Shown here one piece after another: positions 11,536 to 22,834 of a DNA stretch of 64,000 nt. The stretch comes from Limonium bicolor. Its lineage: Eukaryota; Streptophyta; Magnoliopsida; Caryophyllales; Plumbaginaceae. The translations under genes and the position numbers were made by a program. The notes beneath the pieces were generated by a model. That model searched no databases and was not told the origin of the DNA. It saw only the letters and a program-made list of their open reading frames with translations. How positions within the stretch are numbered: position 1 is the stretch's first letter; each line of letters starts with the position of its first letter. The stretch is taken from the NCBI GenBank assembly GCA_023374045.1, contig CM041777.1, positions 111,069,588 to 111,133,587 on the forward strand, in the 5' to 3' direction.

Positions 11536-12325
11536 CAAACATGAAACAACTTTTTAGATAAGATCAGCCACATGAAAATGACAACTCCATGCACTACTTG
11601 TCGATCACACTTCGCAAGTGTACCCATCCAAAATATAGTCACCAGATCAAGCTTTTAGCTTCCAAACAAGTTGTTAAGTGCCATTGTAACACCCCTACCG
11701 CTAATACCGTCATTACCGTCCAATCACAACGTACTTACATACTTTCGCAGTGGATACATACATACACAACGGTGGGTGACACAATGCCGTTAGCCACCCA
11801 CGTGACTAACAAGGCTACCACTACTACGTATAGCATCGGTCTAATGGACCGGAATAACCGAGTGCTACACAAATACAATCCTTACTACATTAAAAACCGG
11901 GTACTTCAACTTCCCATTCAACACAATACTCCATTACAGTGCCAAATAATAATGCAATATACATACCGAGTTTACTAAGTTCCAAATACAAATATAATAC
12001 CTCTTCCAAGTTCATACATACTCTTTAAGAGTCTACATCTACTCATTCCTTACATCTACATGCTTACAATACATAAGGTGTACCCCCTTGGTACACTACT
12101 ACTTCAGGGCTACAAGCCTTACACAATTTACTACTTTCTACATTCCCTTCCTAGCTGTCAAATATAGCTGTTGTTCTCTTACTGTGACCATAACCACTTC
12201 GGGTACCTGCACACTAAAAACGTTGCCCCTAGGGGCTCAGCTTATGCTGCATATGACTTCCGCATACCCCGCGTACTAGCGAGGGTACGCCGACTACTTA
12301 GGTCGAATATATGCAGTTCTTTTAC

Positions 12326-12353
12326 AATACATACATACATACATACATACATG
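12326..12353. repeat. (CATA)n microsatellite in LTR1
   Basis: About six tandem CATA units, followed to 12540 by scattered ACATACA and AATACATAC motifs. Confidence 0.9.
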
Positions 12354-13485
12354 CTTTCATTCACAATACTACAATACTACCCAAGGTGTGCATACATACG
12401 CACAGTACAATACATACATGGAAGACAATACAAGTCAACCAATACTTACTTACCATCTTTCGGAATACACATACACAATACATACACATTACATACTCAT
12501 ACGCAATACGGAGATACACTTCTCCAATTCATACATAGGCTTGTTAGCTTCTTTACACACCCTGGTTAATCGGGTGTACAATACTCTTTTACTCAAGGTC
12601 AAGACTTACACTAGTCAAGACCAATACACATACAATACTTTACTTCTTACTTACTTTACTCAAGTCAAGTCGGTATGACCTCCGGACAGGGATTACTACA
12701 TCCCACCACCGGGCTTTAGGATGGCCCACTAATCCAGGATGCTACCCATTCAAGGGGATTGGTCCATGGAAAAGATTACAGCCAGGATTCGGATCCAACC
12801 TCTTGTGTTTCCTTATCCTCACGAGTGGCTGAAACTATATCTGACTTCTACTCATTCCATTTTACTCAATACTCAAGTTAGGAGTTAGGTAGTTAGGAAT
12901 TAGCAGAAGTCATTACACCCATATCAAGGGTTAATACACTACACTTGTACACATCCACATATACATACACTTCATTCTCATCCATATATTCATGATTTTA
13001 TACAAACTAAATGTTCCAGAGAATACAACAAGAACAATATAGTCCAAACACAATTAAGTGCAATAAAAGTCTGATTCGTACATTTATCTTATTTGAGTGA
13101 TCACATAAGCACACAAATCGGGGTAACCAGGTTAGGATACAGAGCATAAGGAAATCAAACCTTTCACCGGGATTTACTTCGCGGGTGTCCTCATGTTCCT
13201 TTGGTTCTCTCTTGTTCCTCGAGTCTTATTCTTGAACCAATGACTACATGCCAAATGGGTTCAATTAATACTAAGCATTACATTCATACATGATTACTAC
13301 TCCCGTACTTACCCCGTTATCCCGTTATTTCGGTTTAACTTAATGTTCTTATACTCACTACTTTCTTAACTTGTTTTCTTACTCATATATGTACTACTAC
13401 TTATACATATGCATATGTGTATAGGCATATATTATATATATACATACATATGATAACTTTGATCATATTTTTTTTTGTTTTGACT

Positions 13486-13808
13486 CGACCGACCTTACCC
13501 AGGGTTGGACCCAAGGTCGGTCGAAGTCAGTAAGTTAATACGCTGAAAAAATTCAGGCCCGACCGACCTTGCAAGTCCAGTCCCAAGGTCGGTCCATTCC
13601 AGTGGGTTGCACAACGGGAAATTTTAGGCCGACCAACCTTGCAAGTCCGGTCCCAAGGTCGGTCCATTCCAGTAGGTTACATTACGGACAATTTTAGGCC
13701 GACCGACCTTGCAAGTCCGGTCCCCAAGGTCGGTCCTTCCAGTAGACTTCCCGTCTTTGTATTTTAAGGCTCGACCGACCTTGCAAGTTCGGTCCTAAGG
13801 TCGGTCCG
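13486..13808. repeat. Array of five imperfect palindromes in LTR1
   Basis: Five units have the arms GACCGACCTTG and CAAGGTCGGTC around a short centre such as CAAGTCCGGTCC. Left arms start at about 13487, 13561, 13631, 13691 and 13773. Spacers are AT-richer and less conserved. Similar arrays with the same pitch but other stems lie in LTR2 and LTR3. Confidence 0.92.
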
Positions 13809-15995
13809 GCCCAGTACTTCAGTTTTTTAAAAATCTGTTTTCAGTTCTTTCTTTACCCATTGTTTCCCCAATCTTCCTACATGTACTCCCACATGTTTTA
13901 ACACTACTTAGGCCCTCAAACTTGCCTTAGTCCATCCACCAAATCCTTACACATTACTAAATCCACTTACATAACTTTCCTTCACTACATTTCAGCACTT
14001 ATGCCAGTTTTTTCTCAAATGCTACAGATTTCTACAACAGCTTTTACCAGCTATTACTCCCTCTGCCAATGTCATTACTAGTATCCTCATTACATTACCC
14101 TCCACTCAATTCCTCCCCATTATCTAGTCCTTTCAAAATCTGTTACCAAGTGGTTTACTACACACTTTAAGCTCCCCAAACACACCTAGTTCCTCCAATG
14201 CATTTTAATACTTCTTGCTACAAATTTACACTCTTATTATATCCTCATACTACAACTACCAATCCATAGTTACTACACATCTCTACTACTCCAATACACA
14301 ACTTAGTTCTCCCATTCACCAGTCATCCTTAAATGTACATTTTCTACCAAAATTTTGCCATAGTTCACCTACAATTTCTACTTCTCCACATACATACTTT
14401 TTCATCAAATTCATTCCTAACTAGCCACACCCATGCAAGGGTCCTACCAGCAATCGATACAATATACATTCACCAATACTTCCTCAATCCACAATACCAA
14501 TACATATACACAATTCATTGGCTCTAAGGCCTACAATCCACATACTTATTCACAAATACTTAAACTTCCACAACTACAATACTGATACAAGGGTTTAGGT
14601 TCTTTTCTTTGTTTACCCATTTCCATTACTCTAATGCATTAAAATTAAGCATTAAGAAGGGGCTCTTACCTTGAGCTTATAATTTCCTCATTCTTTTCCA
14701 ATTCTCCTCTTCCTCTCTTTCTTGCACAAATCGGCTATATGGGGAATGGAGTTGCCAAACTCCATTCCCATTACCCAATGCATACAAACAAGAATAATTA
14801 ACATACTAACCCTTTAATTAATACTAGTTCATAGAAATGTTTAAAGCAAGATTTCTAGGGTTTACCTTTGGGGTGTTTTAGGAGGGGTTTTAGCCCTTGG
14901 TTCAAGAAGGGGAATCCACCACCATTGCAAGGTGCAATTGATGCTCAAAAGAGAGAGAGAAATAAGGCATTACAAAGGGGTAAAAATCGGTTATGAAGAA
15001 AGATGAAAAAACATGAGTTTTCATGTTGATTTTTACCTTGATGGGGAGAGGAGACTCCAAGCTACCCATTGATGCTATTTTCTCTTGGAATGGGGAAAAC
15101 CCATGGAGATGAACTTCCTCATTTTTGAATTTGAAAAGAGAGAAGTGTAGAGGATGATGAGGGGAGTAAGAATATGTAATTATTTTTGTATTTAGAGCTC
15201 ACATGGAGGTATGGAGCATGGAGGTAAGGTGGAGAAGCCATTGAAGCTTCTTGGAGCTCCCACAATCGCCCAACAGAGGAGGGAGAAGAGAGAGAAATCT
15301 GTGGGGAGAAGGAAGAAGAGAGAGATGAGGGAAATGAGAGAGTGGGGGAGGGAGTGTGGGGGTTACTTTTTACTTTCTTATTTGTCCTTTAGCATATTAG
15401 GAAAGTAAAGATGGTGTGTGAGAGAGTGGGGGCTGCCGACCAACACACACACACACATTCACATTTTTACTTTTTATTTACAAAAGTGGACACACTAGTT
15501 TTATTTTATTACACTCTCACCCCACTACTTCCCCGTTGTTACAGTTTTTACTAACCGGAACCCGTTTTCCGGAATTTTCTCGTTTAATTAATTTTGTTGG
15601 TTCTAAACCTTCATTAATGTTTATTAATGGCTTTTTGGTTGACCAAAATTGTTACGAGTCTATTTGACCCGCTTAAGTCGCGTTTTCCCGGTTTCCTCAA
15701 AAAACGCGCTTTAAGGTTCGTTATGCTTTAATCCATTTTAAGGATCCGTTTTCTTCTGGGATCGTTCCCATTTATCATTTGGGCCTTGTTAATCCTTTAG
15801 AATCCATATAATACGCTAACCGAGGTCTCATACCTCCTATGGTTATTTAACGCTTATTTAGCGTTTTTCGCTTTTTAAGCGTTTCTTTATTTCTTTTGGA
15901 TTTATTTTTCCTTACCAATATTACTTAAGCATTTTTAGGCTCTTAAATACATATTAGAATAATCTTAACCACTATATTTAAGTTCGGGTATTTCA

Positions 15996-16644
15996 CCATT
16001 AGTTTCACATACTCACAGATACAAGAAGACTGAAGCAGCACAAGCACTACGAATTCCAAAACCATGGCATCCTAGAATATCTTCAGTCTAAATCTATTCT
16101 CTATAACAAAACCATGACCGATGATGGATAGTATCACAGGATACCTAGAAAATAGCCTAGCAGAAAACAAAAAATCTGGACCACAACCAGCAGTAAACAA
16201 GCTTCGATTCACCATTCCCAGCAGCCAAAGCCAAAGAAAACTTCCTCCCTACTCGCTAGTTAATATCCATGGGATAGTATTTCCACATCACAATCTGTGA
16301 AGAAGGAAAGAATGATGGTAATCAAATAAAGATGTCAACAGAGGGTATAAACAGAGATCAAACAACACATATGTCAGCAAAAGAATTGTTGTGACAGATT
16401 GTTTATGCTCAGCTGAATGCAGACCAGACAACATACATATTTCAGCTTATAAATAGAGTTAAAGAGTGATAAAAAATTGAAGTAATAAAGACTCTTTTAT
16501 AAGCAGTAGCAGCTAAACACACGTATTGTTTTTAGTGATAAAAAAAATGAAAGTAATAAAGACTAGATTCATATATCACTCTGAAAGTAATAAAACTAAA
16601 CTGCTGTGACAGAGGTTTATACTCAACAGATAGTAATAAAAACT
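15996..16644. other. Intergenic stretch between LTR1 and MULE1
   Basis: No clear gene. A short minus-strand stretch at 16260-16294 follows a good splice acceptor (CTTCTTCACAG) and reads CDVEILSHGY then stop; it could be a last exon but is too short to claim. From 16480 to 16644 the motif AGTAATAAAxACT recurs four times (about 16484, 16552, 16587 and 16632), the last abutting the MULE1 terminal repeat. Confidence 0.5.
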
Positions 16645-16745
16645 GGGTTGCTTCGCAGTACAAAATTACTAATCACCGCAGTACAAAATTTTTTTAATTC
16701 ATACTGACGTTGTACACATGTAATGATGTCGTGTTGTAACTTTTG
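16645..16745 (+). repeat. MULE1 left terminal inverted repeat
   Basis: GGGTTGCTTCGCAGTACAAA begins the repeat. It matches the reverse complement of the right end, with small differences, for about 90-100 bp, up to CACATGTAATGATG. Confidence 0.88.
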
Positions 16746-16769
16746 TTTTTTTAAAAATAATTTCTTTAG

Positions 16770-17145
16770 CGTAAACAGTAAAAAACACTCTGATTGTTAC
16801 AAAACATTATAAACCCGTATTAATTGCGTCAATATGATTTTAATTGTGAATCCACGTAATTTGGACGACATACGTTATGTTTGACTAAATTACAAACATT
16901 GGTACATATTCAGAATGCCGTACTCAATTCATAGTTAAAAACGCCAATTTCGGGTGAAAAATGCTCTAATTGTAATAAAAGACGTTAAACCCTTTTTAAT
17001 CGCATTTAAACGTTATAATTGTGACTCCACATAAGTTAATGACATTTTATGTTGTGTTTGACTAAATTACAAACATTGTTACACTTTCAGAACGTTGTAT
17101 TGAAATCGCAGTTGAAAACGTCAATTTCGGGTAAAAAACGCTCGT
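16770..17145 (+). repeat. Two-copy ~185-bp tandem repeat upstream of the PMD promoter
   Basis: Two diverged units (about 16770-16960 and 16961-17145) share TTTGACTAAATTACAAACAT and CGCCAATTTCGGGTGAAAAA / CGTCAATTTCGGGTAAAAAA. The second unit ends a few bases before the TATA box, so the repeat may be promoter sequence. Confidence 0.75.
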
Positions 17146-17146
17146 A

Positions 17147-17157
17147 CTATATATAGC
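17147..17157 (+). promoter_or_regulatory. TATA box of the PMD gene
   Basis: ACTATATATAGCC lies about 30 bp ahead of a CT-rich leader (CACTCTCTCTCCTCTATCTC), a common plant transcription-start context. A 5' UTR exon with donor CCG|GTGAGT at 17300/17301 follows. Confidence 0.65.
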
Positions 17158-17446
17158 CTAACCTTCCTTGGATTATTCATTTCTCACTTCCTCACTCTCT
17201 CTCCTCTATCTCTCTTAAGGAAGAAGCTCTCTTCTGACTGCCGGAGCCGCCGCCGGAGCCGCCACCCGCCGCCGCCAACCACCGCCGGAAAAATTTTCCG
17301 GTGAGTTTTTCGATTTTTTTTTGCAACTTATAGATTTGGGTGTCCTGAGTATGAATTTGGTGTTAGTTTTTTGAAATTCAACATCATTTGAGCTAGATCT
17401 AGCATGAAAAATTCGAAAAAATTCAAAAAAAATAAAAAAAAGGGAA

Positions 17447-17752
17447 GACTGGGTCGAGTACTGTGGCTGCTCGGTTTCTTGGCGGGCGAGCAGCGCCTCT
17501 GCTCTACCGGAGCCACGCGAGGAGGCCTGCTGCTCGGATTGGAGGAGGGCGAGGACGGAGGGCTCGCACCGGATCCAGGCGAGGAGCGCTGCTCTCGGCC
17601 TATGTGCGCGGGCGCCCGACGGTTGGTGCGAGGAGTACCGCTTCTCGGGGCGGAGACAGGCGAGCACCTGCACTACTCGCCGCCGGAGAAGTAGAGGAGC
17701 CGCGGTCCTCGACTTGGAGACGGGCGAGTAGCAGTGCTACTCGACCCAGTTT
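17447..17752. repeat. GC-rich block with terminal inverted repeats inside PMD intron 1
   Basis: An abruptly GC-rich segment sits in an AT-rich intron. Its ends are inverted: ACTGGGTCGAGTA at 17447 and TACTCGACCCAGT at about 17740. It is bordered by A-rich and T-rich runs. Open frames on both strands (17215-17673 minus, 17463-17825 plus) follow from base composition and show no known domain. Confidence 0.6.
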
Positions 17753-17809
17753 TTTTTTTTTTTTTGAATTCTACTATTTTGAATGCTTTTTTAAATGTTT
17801 TAATTTGTT

Positions 17810-18055
17810 TATTTTTGTATTATAATATTGTGAATGATTTTTAAATGTTTTAATTTTTTTTTTTGTATTATAATATTGTGAATGATTTTTAAATGTTTTA
17901 ATTTGTTTATTTTTGTATTATAATATTGTGAATGATTTTTAAATGTTTTAATTTGTTATTTTTTTGAATTCTAACTAATATTGTGAATGATTTATAAATG
18001 TTTGAATTTTTTTATTTGTAATATTGTGAATGATATGATTATAAATGTTTGAATT
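17810..18055. repeat. ~50-bp tandem repeat in PMD intron 1
   Basis: About five units share AATATTGTGAATGAT and TTTTAAATGTTT. They sit between the GC-rich block and the splice acceptor TATGCAG at 18086-18092. Confidence 0.85.
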
Positions 18056-18094
18056 TTTATGAGGAATATAATTGTGTGATATTCGTATGCAGTG

Positions 18095-20544
18095 ATGGAT
18101 CGTCTGAAAAAAGCAGTGAGACATGTCACGGAGAGGAAGAATAAAGACCGGGGTGAGCAGGCTATGACGGCCTCGTACCGTCGTCGTGCACATGCTCCTG
18201 GTGAAGGGCCGAGTAATCCTGCCCCCCGCATGGAAGCAGCACGCCATTCATCTTTCCATCCGGGTCAATCTTCCAACGACCCGGCGTTTCAAGTACCAGC
18301 ACCACCAATGGTAGCGGAGGATGACTCGGCGGTGTTCAATATACCGAGGAGACGCATGCCAGTGTTGTCATCATCCAGTAGTGCTTTTTCTGACAGATCA
18401 CTGCACAGCTCTAGCTACAATATCTCGGGGAATCAAGCCACCAGACTGCTCCGTCAGGCGGTGGTAGTTCATCACGTCCACCACGCCCATCACCTGCCCG
18501 TGCTGTTGAGGACCATGTGATGACTGAGCGTTCGCCACATGCTGATGACGATGGTCGTGGTGCTGATGATGAGGACTCACCCGACGTGGATGAGGAGCAG
18601 GATAAGGAAGATGATGAAGTCATGGATAAGGAGGATGACACTGACGAGGAAGCAGCGCTAGCGATGGTTCCAGTCATTCCTACCTCTTGGAAGTTGACAG
18701 AGGTGCCAGTTCCTGGCGGTCCACTACTCACTAGTGTTATCACTAGCTTCGGGGGTCATGTAGCGCTTGACTTATGGACCTCGACTAAGGTATGTTCTCT
18801 ATCTTCTCCTGTATTTGATCATTTAATATCATACTACGTTTTGTAAGTGTTAAATATTGGTCATTATGTAGGATCGTGGGGTTTTGAGTTTCAAATCCCG
18901 TAGGGTGATGCTTACCTGCTGGCCAAAAGATCAAATTTCCAAACCAAGAACAAGGAAGATGCTTGAGTATTCTGGTATAGAGCACCTACAGGATATTACG
19001 ATGCCATACAACAATATGTCCCTCATCAGTGCTTTTGTGGAGAGGTGGCAGCCTGATACAAACTCATTCCATATGCCGTTTGGTGAGATGACGATTACCC
19101 TGCATGATGTGTGGATGATACTGCAAATCCCCATCGTCGGTCCATTGATAGGACACATCCACCACTGAGTTGAAGGAGGTAATGGCTGATTGTCTTAATT
19201 TTGGGGCAGATGTTGAGAGTATGACAGAGGCACTGTGGAATACCGGTGCTGTATCAATTTCGAGCTTGTTGCAGCAATGTAGGGATGAAAATGAAGAGGC
19301 AATGAAGCAGGCATGTGGTTGGTTGTATCATCTGATTGGTACCACCATATTAGCTGGAAAATCAAATGGTCGTCTGAGTCCACAGCTGTTCAGTTTAGTA
19401 GCTCCTGTGAAGAAAGGTACCAAGCTTCGTAAATATGCATGGGGAGCTGGTACTCTTGCATGGTTATATCGCCAGCTAGGGATAGCATCTCGTGCCGGCT
19501 CCAGTGGGATAGGTGGTTCTATGACGTTACTTGAGGTATGTGTCCTAATGTGCATCTAGTATATGATAACTCACTGAGTATTAATAATTGGTACTGCTTA
19601 ATCATTCTAGTGTTTTATATGCACAGTGCTGGATTTATGCGTACTTCCCTACATTAAGACCAGCGATTAGCCCGGACTGGCGCGCTAATGATGATAGACC
19701 TTGGGCTCTAAGATGGGTGAGATCTACCTCTCAAGTGCAGGATCATCGTTCACTGCAAGGATATCGTGAGCATCTAGATGCTTTGACTGCTCTAAATGTA
19801 AGTGTTTGTAGTTGCTAACACATTGAACCATTATTATTTTTGTCTTTCGTTGTTGGTTACATTTTACTATTAATGTTCATTGTAGATTGATTGGTTGCCC
19901 TACGGTCGAGATAATGTTAATGTTCATGGAGGGCGTACATGGTATAGAGGTAACATACAGGTTTTGGGGTTGAATGAGCCATACATGCCTGGTCGCTGTC
20001 TACGCCAGTTTGGTTACATTCAGGATATCCCTGAACCTCCTATTAGACCCAACCCAAGGTCTGAAAAAAGAGGAAAAACCCAACCCTACACCTGTGTATC
20101 CCCCATGTATTTTGTGGGAAAACACTCCTAAATTGCTGGTTCCAGGGTATACGCGCACAAATGCGCGGTTGCATGCTTGTGACCCACTCTACCTAGATTG
20201 GTACACCAAGCACACACACCCGAAGATCCTAAACCCTGAGACTTATCAGACCACCCTGGTTCATCGTCCAGATCCCTGTCTAGTAAGTCATATTTTCATA
20301 GTACTTCATTACATATCACTTTTATTTTTTATGTGTACTTACCTGACCAAGTGTGTTACAGCTACTGTCTGAGGCAAGTGAGCTTGCACGCCCGTACTAC
20401 CAAGAGAACAATGCATGGGACTGGTCATACTATCGTCAGGGGATGCCAGAAGAAGAACAAAGGGCTGCAACTGATGGTCTTGTGGATGTGTTCAGCTCTT
20501 TATACATATGGGATAGTTACCAGCGCCAGCATGGTGCACCCTAG
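18095..20544 (+). pseudogene. Plant mobile domain (PMD / MAIN-like) protein gene, spliced, frame-broken
   Basis: The start is the ATG at 18095 just after an intron acceptor, so the 5' UTR is split by intron 1 (17301-18092). Good GT/AG borders give exons 18095-18789, 18872-19535, 19627-19797, 19886-20282 and 20362-20544. The N-terminal ~220 residues are low-complexity and acidic. The PMD core follows: MLEYSGIEHLQDI, ALVERW-like AFVERWQPDTNSFHMPFGEM and TITLHDVWMILQIPI, then GWLYHLIGTTIL, KYAWGAGTLAWLYRQLG, WIYAYFP and the C-terminal part ending YQRQHGAP. The frame shifts near 18415-18440, near 19130-19160 and near 20060-20085. PMD proteins occur both as host genes (MAIN, MAIL1) and in transposons, and this copy lies inside MULE1. 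Three single-base shifts mean either decay or consensus errors. Confidence 0.85.
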
Positions 20545-20722
20545 TGCTTGTCATCTTGGATTTGGATGTAATAAACTTTAGTATCATCTTGGAACTATTT
20601 GTTGTCTTTCATTTTACTTGGTGTGTTAGACGCTAGTACAATTTGTTTGGATGTAGTTTTTTTCTGGTGGACTTGGTGATGGTGGAATTATTGCTGACAA
20701 TGCTGGTGACCTTGTTGATGAT

Positions 20723-20935
20723 ATGTTGGTTGATTTTGTGGAGGTTCTTAGAACCGGTGGAGATAAGAAAAACAGGGGAGACTATGCCAAAACTTTTCTA
20801 GAAATGCATCGTTTCTGCAATGGTGTGAGTGAATCTCAGTTCAGCCATGTTCTAAACATCAAGCTTGACCAAATTATTGAGGCTTGCAAATTTCTGAATG
20901 AAAGCTGGAACCCGAAGTTTGTGGGGATGCCCTGA
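20723..20935 (+). pseudogene. Unidentified coding fragment inside MULE1
   Basis: An open stretch reads MLVDFVEVLRTGGDKKNRG, then YAKTFLEMHRFCNGVSESQF and IEACKFLNESWNPKFVGMP. Composition looks like genuine protein. The same frame is open upstream to about 20665. It lies downstream of the PMD stop with no visible promoter, and the 3' end has TGA then TAA. It could be a host gene fragment captured by the MULE, or a remnant of an element gene. I do not recognise it. Confidence 0.4.
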
Positions 20936-21177
20936 TAATGTCCCTCCCGGTACTGTTATTGATAATACGGTGTGTCACGAGAAATGAAATATATCAAAAT
21001 GTAGAAATTCCTAAGAAAGAAAAGCCCATGAATTCAAATCTGATGAAGCACATAATTAAAAGTCAATAACTATAACAACAAGTTTATTCCACGTCCAAAC
21101 ATCTACTAAAGATTATAAATCCCGAAAATTATAACAACACGAGAACTTACAAGATCAATTACGCAATAACCAATAAC

Positions 21178-21615
21178 CTAATTATTTCCTAACCTTTGTC
21201 TCTCTATTCCCCGTGCTATTACATTACGTCTCATCTCATAAATTGGTTCTTGGTGTTGAAAATCATCATCATCGGGCTCAATAGGATCATAAATAACAAG
21301 TAATGGAATATGAGCGATGAAATCATTATACTCCATGTAATTCTCCATCATCCGGCGAACTGATGTATCATTTCGTACATGAATAAAAGTCCACTCGTAG
21401 TCGCCCTCCAGCCCCAAATACACCATTGTTGTTATGTTTATTCTGCCGAGGAGGGACTGTAGTGCTCGTATTACTCGTCGTTGTAGATCCCGGAGATTAC
21501 TAGGATATGGCATAGTAACTTCTACGCGTTTGTGCCCCATTCTTCTATCAAATTGTGCTCCATGACGACCAAAAGTAGCTACATAATTAACGTGCAAACA
21601 GAAAGGAAACTCCAT
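21178..21615 (-). CDS. PB1-like domain protein of MULE1, 145 aa
   Basis: A single uninterrupted frame runs from the ATG at 21615 to the stop at 21178-21180. The protein starts MEFPFCLHVNYVATFGRHG. It continues through a region resembling the PB1-like fold found at the N-terminus of many plant MuDR transposases: basic RKVEVT-like start, a helix-like RDLQRRVIRALQSLLGR, and NDTSVRRMMENYMEYNDF near residues 95-115. An acidic patch (EPDDDDF) follows. Here the domain is a separate gene on the strand opposite the transposase. A TATA-like TATTATAAAAG lies about 125 bp upstream (near 21738). It is intact, unlike the other genes of the element. The PB1-like call is by eye and should be tested by structure or profile search. 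Confidence 0.6.
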   Translation of the reverse strand: MEFPFCLHVNYVATFGRHGAQFDRRMGHKRVEVTMPYPSNLRDLQRRVIRALQSLLGRINITTMVYLGLEGDYEWTFIHVRNDTSVRRMMENYMEYNDFIAHIPLLVIYDPIEPDDDDFQHQEPIYEMRRNVIARGIERQRLGNN

Positions 21616-21732
21616 TTGATTTTGAGAGTGAAATGGGAATTAAGGTGTGAAGAGTTCAAGCAAGATGTAATTAGACAGATTCTGAGAGCACGGGGTAAGG
21701 AATGAGTATGTTGGGACACTAATACCCACTTT

Positions 21733-21748
21733 TATAATATTTGAGTAA
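21733..21748 (-). promoter_or_regulatory. TATA-like box for the PB1-like gene
   Basis: Read on the minus strand, AATATTATAAAAGTGGG lies about 125 bp upstream of the ATG at 21615, on the near side of the minisatellite. Confidence 0.5.
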
Positions 21749-21829
21749 CACTGACATGTCCAATGGCTAGTTCAATGGCTAGTTCAACGACTACTGAAAG
21801 GAAGCGTACCAAACACACCATGTGCAGTA

Positions 21830-22790
21830 CAAAGTGAATTCAAAGTTACCATAGGTAATTACTTTTGTCAGGAAAGGTACACGTACCAGGTTACCGTTTG
21901 CAGTACAAAGTGAATTCAAAGTTACCTTAGGTAATTACTTTTGTCGGTAAGGTACACGTACCAGGTCGCTGTACACGTACCAGGTTACCGTTTGCAGTAC
22001 AAAGTGAATTCAAAGTTACCATAGGTAATTACTTTTGTCAGGTCGCTGTACACGTACCAGGTTACCGTTTGCAGTACAAAGTGAATTCAAAGTTACCATA
22101 GGTAATTACTTTTGTCAGGAAAGGTACACGTACCAGGTTACTGTTTGTAGTACAAAGTGAATTCAAAGTTACCATAGGTAATTACTTTTGTCAGGAAAGG
22201 TACACGTACCAGGTTACCGTTTGCAGTACAAAGTGAATTCAAATTTACCATAAGTAATTACTTTTGTCAGGTAAGGTACACGTACCAGGTCGTTGTACAC
22301 GTACCAGGTCACCGTTTGCAATACAAAGTGAATTCAAATTTACCATAAGTAATTACTTTTGTCAGGAAAGGTACACGTACCAGGTCACTGTACACGTACC
22401 AGGTCACTGTACATGTACCAGGTTACCGTTTGCAGTACAAAGTGAATTCAAAGTTACCATATGTTAATTACTTTTGGTCAGGAAAGGTACACTACCAGGT
22501 TACCGTTTGCAGTACAATGAATTCAAGTTACCATAGGTATTACTTTTGTCAGTAAAGGTACACGTTCCAGGTCCTTGTACACGTACCAGGTTACCGTTGC
22601 AGACAAAGTGAATTCAAAGTTACCATAGGTAATTACACTTTTGGTCAGGAAAGGTACACGTACTAGGTCACTGTACACGTACCAGGTTACCGTTTGCAGT
22701 ACAAAGTGAATTCAAAGTTACCATATTCTTTGGCTTTTGTCAGAAATACACGTACCAGGTCGCTGTACACGTACCAGGTTACCGTTTTTT
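21830..22790. repeat. 11-copy ~75-100-bp minisatellite between divergent MULE1 genes
   Basis: The unit is built from CAGTACAAAGTGAATTCAAA, GTTACCATAGGTAATTAC, TTTTGTCAGGAAAG and GTACACGTACCAGGTTACCG. GAATTCAA occurs at about 21837, 21910, 22007, 22080, 22157, 22233, 22330, 22442, 22510, 22609 and 22707. The submodule GTACACGTACCAGGT is repeated two or three times within some units. Each carries an ACGT core. Confidence 0.95.
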
Positions 22791-22817
22791 ACTTGTAACC
22801 TTGTGGCTAGTTCATAC

Positions 22818-22834
22818 CAACCTCTATATAAGGG
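22818..22834 (+). promoter_or_regulatory. TATA box of the MULE1 transposase gene
   Basis: CCTCTATATAAGGGATTCC is a strong TATA box. It follows the minisatellite by about 30 bp and precedes a leader with CACTCTCTCTCC. Confidence 0.7.

Larger units (their letters stand above)
11685..15995 (+). mobile_element. LTR1: 4.3-kb solo LTR of a gypsy-type retrotransposon
   Basis: The element starts TGTAACACCCC and ends GGGTATTTCA, a partial inverted match usual for LTRs. CCATT flanks both sides (left copy shares its last T with the LTR; right copy 15996-16000), so one T was probably lost at the left border. No PBS, PPT, gag or pol lies inside or beside it, hence a solo LTR. It holds a CATA microsatellite, a palindrome array at 13486-13808 and a block CCCCTAGGGGCTCAGCTTATG near 12226 that also occurs, diverged, in LTR2 (minus strand, near 61720). 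Small ORFs inside (11589-11978, 12171-12678) are simple-sequence products. Confidence 0.82.

Noticed and set aside
11589..12678. Overlapping ORFs of 60-130 aa in LTR1
   Set aside because: Rich in Tyr, Thr and His from CATA-type simple sequence; inside a solo LTR and without domains.
17215..17825. Long open frames on both strands of the GC-rich intron block
   Set aside because: GC-rich DNA lacks stops by chance. Overlapping frames on both strands show no domain, and splice signals place them in an intron.
21830..22790. Protein-coding repeats (open stretches at 22264-22467 and 22737-22946)
   Set aside because: These frames come from translation of the minisatellite and do not persist through the array.
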